Assembly (NCBI GenBank): GCA_027943335.1
Contig: BSBK01008830.1
Span: forward strand, 1 to 64,000
DNA from: Chamaecyparis obtusa
Lineage: Eukaryota; Streptophyta; Pinopsida; Cupressales; Cupressaceae
Length of the DNA stretch: 64,000 bases
Direction: 5' to 3'
A program made the position numbers and the translations under genes. This document shows, piece by piece, positions 55,476 through 64,000 of the stretch (position 1 is its first letter; each line of letters opens with the position of its first letter). Below the pieces are notes generated by a model. The model was not told where the DNA came from. It was given only the letters and a program-made list of their open reading frames with translations, and did not search any database.

Positions 55476-56574
55476 TAACTTTTGGTTAAAAAAAAAATGT
55501 GACCAGTTAGGAATAACACACACTTGTTATAGTAAAAGGACACAAGAACACAATTCATATTTAGGAGTCTAATTCATAATCATATCAAAATAAAAGAGCA
55601 TCCAAATAACAATGGGGCATTAAGAAAGTGCATGCAAGAAAAAGTTAGAAAAGCATGTGGACAAAGCATTTACGCAAGCAAAGAAAATGATATGTCAAAC
55701 TTTTGAATCCCTTATATGACCATGCACAAAAGAACCATATAGAAGTGGAAATTAAATGAAAACTAAAGATGTCAATGAGTTGGCTAAGAATTAGTTTGCA
55801 CCAACTAAAGTGTGTGAAACTAAAAGATGAATTGTGCCTGTAGAAGAGTGGGCAGATAGAAGATTTTGCTATTGTACTTTAGGATTGGTGAAGACATAAT
55901 GGAACAACATCATGGAGTGTCAAGCTAATATGGAAATTTCAATCCAACCATTGAGATTTTAAACGTGGGCTTCTTGAGTAATTTGTTTGAAGAAGAGAAG
56001 ATAGGAACAATTTCTAAATAGTTGATCAGAATTCATAGTAGAAAATCCAAGATCCAAAAGGCAAGGGAGATCAAATAGTCATGGTGTTGGTAGTTGGTTT
56101 TCTTTAGTTTTTTTGTTTTTTTTGGTGTTGTTGGCTACCCATGGGTCCCATAGGCTCTTTTTCCTTATGTGCATTCTTGAAACCCATTATTTGTGCATTC
56201 ATTGTTTCTTCCCTCTTAAGGGCATCCTTTGAAGTCAACTAATGCAAGGTACCCCGCTAAAACACCCTAAATAGATGACCTTTCAACTTCCCCAAGTGGG
56301 CTGCTAAAAGGTGTATTTTCCCAATTTTTTATGTAAGCATTCAATAAATATGAGGGCATGATTCTTTCCCTTCCTTCTTTGCATGTCAAGAAGGGAAATT
56401 TATGATTTTAGCATTATAAATAATAGGAAAAGGTGTCCCTTCTTAAAAAAAACAATTTTCGTTGAGCTTAGGCCACAAATATTAACTACTTTCAACCTCC
56501 TATGTCCTCAAGGGCACTTTCCTAGGGACATGGAGACCTATATATGCTTGAATTTATTTTTACCCACATAACCA
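55476..56574. other. No gene seen
   Basis: AT-rich host DNA. The minus strand near 55535 reads TACTATAACAAGTGTG, which could be a one-base-decayed CACTA terminus, but no matching opposite end was found. Nothing else is recognised. Confidence 0.4.
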
Positions 56575-56660
56575 TAATAGAAAATTTAAAAGAAAAATTA
56601 AAAAAACAATATTTTTGAAAGATGCAAGATTGGTCTACACCCTTGGATGCTCCTGCAACA
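56575..56660 (-). repeat. Diverged LTR fragment related to element 6
   Basis: gatgcaagattggtctacac and ggatgctcctgca align with the outer edge of the element 6 LTR at 59300-59338 and 59853-59892 (about 33 of 40 bases by eye). The preceding aat-atttttg also matches. It is probably a relic of an older relative. Confidence 0.5.
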
Positions 56661-57179
56661 GCCGCTAAAGTGAGAATTGATAAAGACACAAGCATTGAGC
56701 TGTAAGGAACCAATAACTTGAGGAAAAGGCATGCGGGGAAGGGAAATCACAAAATTGATGAAATTAGTGGGCATGAAGGAATCAAAGGAAAAGCCACCCA
56801 AATAAGAAAACCCTAAATGTCTAATATCAAAACTAATGGTTTTCAAGATTGCAAGGAAAAGGCACCAAAGAAGGGAAAACTGCAAAAGATTGAAACTAAC
56901 ACTCGGGGGTTGAAGAATCAAGAAGGAAAAGGCATCAAGGTGATGAAAGCCCCAAGATCCCACCCAAGCTTGGAAATTGATCTAAAATCCATCAAACTTA
57001 GAAAATATTTTGAACTCACTCAAGCACATGATAAGAGAATGGGGGGATGCAAAGCACAACATTAAGCAGAAATTGACCATGGGCTTTCATTGAAAGAACT
57101 CTCTAATCAAATATCAATGATGGAAGATGTACGGCCAAGGAAAAAAAGGGAACAAGACTTGAAATTTTTTGCATTTTAG
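56622..57179 (+). pseudogene. Small basic-protein pseudogene, unrecognised
   Basis: One frame from ATG 56622 to TAG 57177 spans 186 codons with only three internal stops (TAA at 56703, 56814 and 57063), far fewer than chance. It is Lys/Gly-rich in the middle (KEKAPKKGKLQKIETN), then has IKLRKYFELTQAHDKRMGG and, after the last stop, HGLSLKELSNQISMMEDV and PRKKREQ. I do not recognise the family. The first 13 codons overlap the LTR-like relic, so the true start may be further in. Confidence 0.45.
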
Positions 57180-58478
57180 AGCATGTTTCTTTGATCATTG
57201 GGGTGCCCTTTTCCATGTGAAAGTGTTATTCAAGATATTATTAATATTATATAATTCCTCCTAGACCTACAGCTTCATAACATATAAGACAACATCAAGT
57301 CCTCCAGTCCTAACAAATAACAATTTACTATTGAAATTATAAGAATGCTTAATAAGAAGGAATTAAAAATTACAAAAGAGAAATTTTTGAAATAATATTT
57401 TATATTAAATAATATGAAATATAAAATCCTCTTATTATATAATTTTTAATTAAAGAATGGAACCTACCCATCCATCTATATAAATTGATGAATTAATTCC
57501 CAAATTTTAAGCTAACCAACCACCCTTCCTCCCTCACAAATGTGTTTTCTTTACAAACTAACTTAATCACCATATCTCAAGCCACCCACATACACTCCTC
57601 ACACATAGGAATTCAACAATGTTAACTAAGACTTGAACAAGAACTTATGCTATTTATAAATATCATTCAATAGGCTAGAAAAATAGTAGATAGAAATTAT
57701 GTACTAAAAAAATCTATTATGGGATTCATTCTCCATAACGTATGTTAGATAAGAGACACAAAATCTAACCTGTGATACATCCCAATGTTGTGCATCAATT
57801 GGTTCATCATTTATTTGTCCATTCTGACCATGCATTCCATTCTCCTCGACTACAAATTTAACATAAAAAGAATCAAAATCTTCTAAATAACATATGTTAT
57901 CATAAAGGAAGGTCACAACCATCATTGAATGTAGAAGACAAAAAGGGAAAAATTCCACTCTTGAAACAAACAACCAAAACTCCCATATCCTCTCCCAAAG
58001 AATTGATGGTTAAAAATCATTCTAACAAGCCCTGTCAATAGTTGTGTGGCACTCAAAAATATTCAAAATTGATATGGTTTGAAGCTATTGACATTCATTT
58101 TCTTATTTTATTACACTTAAATAATTATGACATATCCATCTTTTCCTTTTGATTCTTGAAGAATATTACTCGCTTAAATGATAATCAATCTCATCTACCA
58201 GGATATTTATGATAGATATTTCGAAAGAAATAAAACCCATGTATGAATGAAAAGATTGTACAGCGTATTTCCCCACATATTTTAGTTATGCACATCAAAA
58301 TCAAATAAGTGAACATAGAGGCATGTTACTGTTACAAGCATTAGATTAAGCAAATCAAAATTTTGAATATTCTACCAGGTAATATAATGTTTATTAATTA
58401 ACTTACACATTGAGTTTGACAAAATGAGCCCTATGTTAGTCATTGTCAGGCATTTGGGTGTGTAATGGTGTCCAAATG
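57180..58478. other. No gene seen
   Basis: AT-rich DNA with no supported ORF, repeat or RNA gene. An 89-codon minus-strand ORF at 57704-57973 has no recognisable features. Confidence 0.5.
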
Positions 58479-58728
58479 TGATGAAGGGTGCTCCCCTTAA
58501 TACCACAAACACATAACAGACATAGAGAAACAACAACAATAATATGCAAGAACAGAAAATTGGCTTCTTATTATCTCCACAAGTGTGGAATTACAAATTT
58601 TCAGAATTACAACATGCAAAACCACATGGGCATTCCCTTACAATATTCTGTAGGACAAAGCCTCGAACTATTACCCAGATCTACTACCCAGAACTATTCT
58701 GAACTGCCTAAGACAATAATACAGCCTT

Positions 58729-58737
58729 CCTTATATA
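58729..58737 (-). promoter_or_regulatory. TATA box in LTR of element 6
   Basis: The minus strand reads TATATAAGG followed by AAGGCTGTATTATTG, a good plant core-promoter arrangement. Confidence 0.55.
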
Positions 58738-58874
58738 GGCAATTTTCCACCGCCTGGGAAGGTTCCAGAATTTTAGCCAATAAGGCCGACCAAACTTAGA
58801 ATTATTTTATTTTACATTTTATTACATCATAGTCGGCTCAAGATAACCTTTGAAACCCGAACAGAAATTTGCAA

Positions 58875-59401
58875 GAAAAATTATTTTCTGCCATTTCAGG
58901 TTGCCCAACTTCTGAAGACCATAAGTCATCACCAGTTGACCCGATCGGCTATTATAACCCCATTTCGGAAACGCCACGAAGTGCTCTACAGGCTTGACTA
59001 GCGCAAGCGTTCGTCACCCAAAATTTTGACCTCATCCGAGGCCTCTAAAGCCTTCAAAACTGAGTTCAAAGTTTCTGTACCCTGCTGCCAATACCGAAAA
59101 TCTTCAATATCTTCCAATATACACTTGATCTGGCAATGAAACTTTACTGGCAGACTTATATGACCAAAATGAACCTCCAAGAAAGAAATCAGATCATTCT
59201 GAGCACATACGAAAATTACCAAAAATAGTAACTTTCCATAAATAGCAGCTCTGCACAAAATAGCCCTTATTAAATACAAAAATAGAAATATTTTTGGGTG
59301 ATGCAAGATTGCTCTTACACCCAGGATGCTCCTGCATTAGACACTCGGGGTAATTTAAGAAGTGACCCTGTCACGACTCAGGTGTGTAGAGGAAAACCAA
59401 G
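58875..59401. repeat. 527-bp tandem duplication, copy 1
   Basis: Matches 59428-59954 almost throughout. A further short duplication (accctgtca-gactcaggtgtg, 59366-59424) fills the junction. Confidence 0.88.
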
Positions 59402-59427
59402 ACCCTGTCATGACTCAGGTGTGTAGA

Positions 59428-59954
59428 GAAAAATTATTTTCTGCCATTTCAGGTTGCCCAACTTCCGAAGACCATAAGTCATCACCAGTTGACCCGATTG
59501 GCTATTATAAACCCATTTCAAAAATGCCACGAAGCGCTCTACAGGCTTGACTGGCGCAAGCGCCTGTCACCCAAATTTTTGACCTCATCCGGGGCCTCTA
59601 AAGCCTTCAAAACTGAGTTCAAAGTTTCTGTACCCTGCTGCCAATACCGAAAATCTTCAATATCTTCCAATATACACTTGATCTGGCAATGAAACTTTAC
59701 TGGCAGACTTATATGACCAAAATGAACCTCCAAGAAAGAAATCAGATCATTCTGAGCACATACAAAAATTACCAAAAATAGTAACTTTCCATAAATAGCA
59801 GCTCTGCACAAAATAGCCCTTATTGAATACAAAAATAGAAATATTTTTGGGTGATGCAAGATTGCTCTTACACCCAGGATGCTCCTGCATCAGACACCCG
59901 GGGTAATTTGAGAAGTGACCCTGTCACGACTCAGGTGTGTAGAGGAAAACCAAG
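59428..59954. repeat. 527-bp tandem duplication, copy 2
   Basis: Contains the outer LTR edge and the last 62 bases of the internal region, including the chromodomain stop codon. Confidence 0.88.
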
Positions 59955-60701
59955 ATGGTTAACCTCCTCCTTTGTTAGCCATGATGAATCTTCAACAGGT
60001 CATCCTTTCCACTTGACCAGATATTCTTCATATGTCCTGTTCCTTGTGCTTCTGCCAACACGACTATCCAGTATGTCTTCAATCTCCTTAGTGTCTGAAC
60101 TAGTTGCTGGAATACTCCACTGTGCTGCTGTGATCTCATCTTCAACACCTCCTTCATGATACTCTGTCAGATCTGAAATGTTAAACACTGGTGAAATATT
60201 TAGCTCAGTAGGTAATTCTACCTCATATGCATTTCCCGAATCATGTTTCTTCAGTATCTTACACGGCCCAAACTTCTTCATTTTCAGCTTGTTATATGTA
60301 CCAACTGGAAACCGCTCCTTCCGCAAATGAACCATGACTTCATCACCAACCTGAAATTCCTTATACCTCCTTTTCTCATCTGCCTTAGCCTTATACTGTG
60401 TGTTCATCTTGGTAATATGCTTCCTCACCTCCCCATGGATGTTCTTCAAGTGTTCTACAAAATCTTCAGCTTCAGCACTACTTACTTCTCCTTTATCTAT
60501 CTTCCTCAATTCAGATGCATTTCTTGGACTACTTCCATATATAATCTGGAATGGTGATTTACCAGTGCTCCTGTTGACAGAATTATTGTATGCAAATTCC
60601 GCCTGTGGTAAAATCAAATCCCATCCTGTTGGCTTATCTCCAACCAAACATCTCAACAAATTTCCCAAACTCCTATTCACCACCTCTGTCTGTCCATCAG
60701 T
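59931..60701 (-). pseudogene. Element 6 integrase C-terminus and chromodomain
   Basis: Begins after the TAG at about 60700 with DGQTEVVNRSLGNLLRCLVG, which contains the catalytic Glu of integrase. Next are FAYNNSVNRSTGKSPFQIIYG, the GPY/F-type VHLRKERFPVGTYNKLKMKK and FGPCKILKK, then the chromodomain IEDILDSRVGRSTRNRTYEE with YLVKWKG. A TGA directly after WKG (about 60000) interrupts it before PVEDSSWLTKEEV. The frame ends at the TGA at 59931. Chromodomains of this kind can direct integration to modified chromatin; this one would be truncated. Confidence 0.9.
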
Positions 60702-61988
60702 CTATGGATGATGTGATGAACTGAACTTCAAATCTATCTTCAACTTCTTCCATAATGTACACCAGAAATACCCAACAAACTTAGTGTCCCGATCTGAAAC
60801 TATGGTCTTTGGAAAACCATAAAGTCTCACTACTTCTCTGAAAAACAATTCTGCTACATGAACAACATCATTAGTCTTCTTGCAGGGAATGAAATGTGCC
60901 ATCTTTGAAAATCTGTCAACCACCACAAAAATTGAATCATGTCCCCGCTGAGTCCTCGGTAAACCAAGAACAAAGTCCATGCTGATATCCTCCCAAGGCT
61001 TCTCTGGTACAGGTAATGGCTTATACAACCCTATATTCTGCTTCACTCCTTTCGCCATCTGACATACTCTGCAACTCTGTACAAACTTCTTCACATCTTG
61101 CTGCAACTGTAGCCAATAATAATTCTCACTAACCAAACCAACGGTTTTATCACGACCAAAATGTCCAGCCAATCCTCCGCTATGCTTCTCCTTGATGAGA
61201 TTCTCCCTCATAGAACTTCGTGGAATGCACAACTGACTCCCTCTGAATAGCATATCATCCTGGATGATGAAATCCAACCATTTCATCCTGTCTAGAGTAA
61301 CAGGTTCTGTACAAGCTTTCCAAGCTTCACCAAAATCGGGATCCTCTGGATATAAATTCTTGAGTTCCTTGAACCCAACCACTTCAATCTGCATTTCTGT
61401 CAGCAACAGTTGCCTTCTGCTAAGAGCATCTGCAACCCTATTAGACTTTCCACTCCTGTGTTTCAAAACAAATGTATAACTCTTCAAAAACTCAACCCAT
61501 TTCAAATGCCTTTGATTCAATTTTCCTTGACTATTCAAATATTGCAAAGCTTGATGATCAGTATACAAAAAAAACTCTTTAGGAAGAAGATAATGTCTCC
61601 ACTTCTTTAATGCCTGAACTATAGCATAAAATTCCTGATCATAAACAGAATACTTCCTCTTGGCATCATTTAACTTCTCACTGAAATACGCAACAGGTTT
61701 ACCTTCTTGGCTCATAACAGCTCCTATTGCAGTACCACTAGCATCACAATCTACTTGAAACACCTTATTAAAATCTGGAAGTGCTAAAACAGGTTGTTCT
61801 GTAATTTTTTGTTTCAATAATTGAAAACTATTTTCTGCCCCATTAGTCCACTTAAACTCTTTTCTATCCCCTCTCATTGTTTCAGTCAAGGGTCCACAAA
61901 TACTGCTAAAATTTTTGATAAACTTTCTGTAAAAGCTAGCCAAACCATGAAAAGATCTTACCTCAGTAGCACTCCTGGAGTAGGCCAT
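60702..61988 (-). pseudogene. Element 6 RNase H and integrase N-terminal/core
   Basis: 428 open codons. The RT connection ([19 protein letters not shown]) is followed by RNase H: VFQVDCDASGTAIGAVMSQ (catalytic Asp), AYFSEKLNDAKRKYSVYDQE (Glu), LYTDHQALQYL (Asp) and HRSGKSNRVADALSRR (Asp). The integrase zinc domain has HSGGLAGHFGRDKT and CRVCQMAKG. The core carries DISMDFVLGLPR and VSDRDTKFVGYFW. The frame starts off-register from RT because one base is missing near 61975 (ccagg for an expected ccaagg), and ends in a single TAG (HHP, stop, TDGQTE). Confidence 0.92.
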
Positions 61989-62785
61989 TCAAGGATAGCC
62001 TGTACCTTCTCTGGGTCCATTTTTAGACCTTCTGCTGAAACTACAAATCCCAAATACACTAACTCTTTCTTCACAAAATTGTACTTTTTCAAATTAATCA
62101 ACAATTTCTCTTCTTTCAGCTTCTCAAATACCATACGAATATGCATCATATGCTCCTCCAATGTCTTACTAAAGATCAAAATATCATCTAGGTAAACAAT
62201 GACAAACTTACCCAGAAATTCTTTCAGAACCTTGTTCATGAGCCGCATGAAAGTGCTCGGTGCATTGGTTAGCCCAAAAGGCATGACTAACCACTCATAT
62301 AGTCCTTCCTTTGTCTTGAAGGCAGTCTTCCATTCATCTCCTTCTCTGATCCGAATCTGGTGATATCCACTCTTCAGATCTATCTTTGAGAAATACACAG
62401 CTCCACTCAAACAGTCCATAATATCATCCATTCGTGGCAATGGAAACCTATACTTGATTGTGATCTTGTTTATTGCTCTGGAATCTGTACACATCCTCCA
62501 TTCTCTATTCTTCTTTGGTGGTAATACCGCTGGTACAACATAGGGACTCAGACTCTCACAAATCAATCCTTTCTGTAACAACTCATGTACTTGTCTGTTC
62601 AACTCCTCACTTTTTGCAGGTGTCATTCTGTGTGCTGCCTTATTCGGCAAACTCACTCCTGGGATCAAGTCCATCTGATGACTGATCTTCCTGACTGGTG
62701 GTAATCCATCAGGCACGTTATCGGATACAATATCCTGAAACTTACTCAACAAATCTGCAACTTTTACAGGAACATCTTCTACTTC
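61958..62785 (-). pseudogene. Element 6 reverse transcriptase
   Basis: 264 open codons after a TAG at about 62783. All RT blocks are present: [38 protein letters not shown] with [51 protein letters not shown], and the catalytic [12 protein letters not shown] near 62180. It then has [16 protein letters not shown]. The catalytic Asp residues look intact. It stops just after EWPTP because of the single-base deletion, so RNase H and integrase follow in another frame. Confidence 0.92.
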
Positions 62786-63157
62786 CTATTTACCAGCTTT
62801 TGGAATTAAAGCAAAACATACATGCTCATGCCTCATACCATCTAGGAAATTTTTTCCATCAACAAAAGTTATCCTTGCATTACCACATACCTTTTCTGCA
62901 GTCTCCTTCAATGGTTTTAGCTTATGCCGCACCCCATCCTTTGTCAGGGAATAGGTATTCGCATGACCATCATGTACAGCACATCTGTCAAACTGCCATG
63001 GTCTACCCAACAACATATGACATGCATCCATAGATATGATATCACACAATACCTCATCTTGGTATCCGCCGATCTTGAACTTTACTAGGCACTGTTCACT
63101 GACCATGACCTTGTGGTCATCCTGCACCCAGGCAATCCGATATGGATGTGGGTGTTT
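62786..63157 (-). pseudogene. Element 6 protease, C-terminal part
   Basis: The frame continues after a TAG at 63155 with HPHPYRIAWVQDDHKVMVSE, FKIGGYQDEVLCDIISMDAC and MLLGRPWQFDRCAVHDGHAN. This is the conserved second half of gypsy-type proteases (LLGRPWQ). The first half, with the active site, lies in the preceding ORF. Confidence 0.82.
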
Positions 63158-64000
63158 CTATCTCTTGAGCTTCAACTTTGTCACCATCTCTTCTAACACC
63201 AAATTGTCAGTGCTTCTACTATCGATAATCACATCACAACATTTACCTTCACACTTGCACCTGGTGTGAAACAGGCTCCTCCTTTGCTCAGGTTCATTCT
63301 CACCACTCAACAGGACTCTTCTGTTAATCAACGTTTCTCCTCTTTCAGCATCTTCAAAATTTGATGATCTGGCATCTTCATCTACATGTGCAACTCTAGC
63401 CTGGCCTTCATTTCTCCTGTCTGTTCTGCCTTGGCGCTGAGGACATTCAAATGCCCTATGACCTTCTTCTCCACAGTGAAAACATGTTCCACAGAAGCCT
63501 CCTCTTCCAGATCCTTGTCCTCTTCCTCTTCCTCTCTGATCTCTATTATTCTGATCCTGGAAGTGATTGAAATTATTTCCACGCTGATTCTGACTGCTAC
63601 TGGCCTCATCCTTCTTTTTCGGATATTCATTTCGGCCACCATATGACCGTCCACCAGATCGTCCACCGCGACCTCTTCCATTTTGTCTGCTATCGAACTT
63701 CTTATTCAGCTTTTCCTCTACTTTTAGGGCAAATTGGTATGCCTCCTCAATGCTGTTCATTCGAACCAGATTCAACTCCTCCTGAATGCTTGGCCTTAAC
63801 CCATTAAGGTATCAGGCAACTTTCTCCTTATCAGCTTCTGCATGGCCTGTTCTAATGAGAAGTCGATAGAACTCCTCTATATACTCCTGAACAGATCTTC
63901 CTGCTTGCTTCAAACTCTGCATTTTCTTCAGTAGGTCAAGCTCATAATCAACAGGAATGAACTGTCGCTTCAATTTTTCCACCATCCGATCCCATCTTGT
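63158..64000 (-). pseudogene. Element 6 gag end, zinc knuckle and protease start (partial)
   Basis: At the window edge a Retrotrans_gag core is readable (VEKLKRQFIPVDYELDLLKK, VQEYIEEFYRLLIRT), broken by TGA at about 63812. The open stretch 63158-63775 has EEAYQFALKVEEKL, an Arg/Gly-rich RNA-binding region, a zinc knuckle CFHCGEEGHRAFECPQ, and then CDVIIDSRSTDNLVLEE. There the protease active site reads DSR instead of DSG, a change likely to inactivate it. The start of gag is outside the window. Confidence 0.88.

Larger units (their letters stand above)
58479..59892 (-). repeat. 3' LTR of element 6, with internal tandem duplication
   Basis: On the minus strand it runs TGATGCAGGAGC to CCTTCATCA (TGATG/CATCA ends). 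The boundaries are approximate because no second LTR is in the window. It contains most of two 527-bp tandem copies. Confidence 0.65.
58479..64000 (-). mobile_element. Element 6, Ty3/gypsy chromovirus, cut by window end
   Basis: The 3' LTR lies at about 58479-59892. Upstream of it, in minus-strand order from the window edge, are gag with zinc knuckle, protease, RT, RNase H, integrase and chromodomain. The 5' LTR, primer site and target duplication lie beyond 64000. A C-terminal chromodomain after integrase defines chromoviruses; the short chromodomain tail and overall sequence suggest a Reina-like clade, but that is a guess. Defects are few: about five stops and one single-base frameshift in roughly 4 kb. 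Confidence 0.9.

Noticed and set aside
58998..59859. Two similar 102-106-codon minus-strand ORFs in the LTR of element 6
   Set aside because: They are the two copies of the 527-bp duplication, so their similarity reflects duplication and not selection; no domain is recognised.
1..64000. tRNA, rRNA, CRISPR, bacterial operon or organelle signals
   Set aside because: None seen. The only tRNA-related sequences are primer-binding sites; no regular spacer array or Shine-Dalgarno-led gene cluster exists.

Overview
The window reads as plant nuclear DNA from a large, repeat-rich genome: AT-rich, with no operons, tRNA genes or CRISPR, and almost every recognisable coding stretch belonging to a plant-type LTR retrotransposon or a DNA transposon. 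A seed plant, possibly a gymnosperm, fits the density of old nested elements, but nothing in the sequence fixes the species. I see no intact ordinary host gene.

Layout. 1-1101: unassigned flank. 1102-7730: decayed Ty1/copia element 1 (minus strand), bounded by 5-bp duplications gttta/gtttg. 7731-11563: non-coding host DNA with a 207-bp inverted-repeat element and a mosaic of short direct and inverted repeats. 11564-12322, 19229-19678 and 53739-54970 are three pieces of one multi-exon minus-strand pseudogene resembling plant En/Spm (Ptta, Transposase_24-like) transposases. Its introns keep codon phase across seven junctions, and it was split by two insertions: element 2 (12480-19210, target duplication aatat) in an intron, and element 3 in an exon.

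Element 3 (19734-53688, plus strand) is a Ty3/gypsy Tat-like element with gag, protease, G-patch, RT/RNase H, a second RNase H and integrase. Its right LTR is interrupted by copia element 4 (34128-52539, minus; aaatc/aaatt). Element 4's pol is in turn interrupted by element 5 (38666-50040, minus; gatcc/gatcc). That gives four levels of nesting: transposase pseudogene > element 3 > element 4 > element 5. Element 5 is the youngest: its two 1455-bp LTRs differ at only two positions that I could find. It lacks RT and integrase but keeps an uninterrupted 982-codon proline-rich ORF with a G-patch motif.

Right end. After element 3 come a 50-bp filler, a repeated 215-bp piece of the transposase pseudogene, that gene's upstream exons, and a 100-bp-period repeat that may be a CACTA subterminal region. 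Next are a small basic pseudogene, unassigned DNA, and element 6 (58479 to beyond 64000, minus), a Ty3/gypsy chromovirus with a chromodomain, cut by the window edge.

How the parts relate. Elements 1 and 4 are members of one copia lineage. Elements 3 and 5 share G-patch motifs, related primer-binding sites and 3'-region motifs, so element 5 was probably mobilised by a Tat-type relative of element 3. Elements 2 and 5 are the two non-autonomous families and hold the least familiar proteins here.
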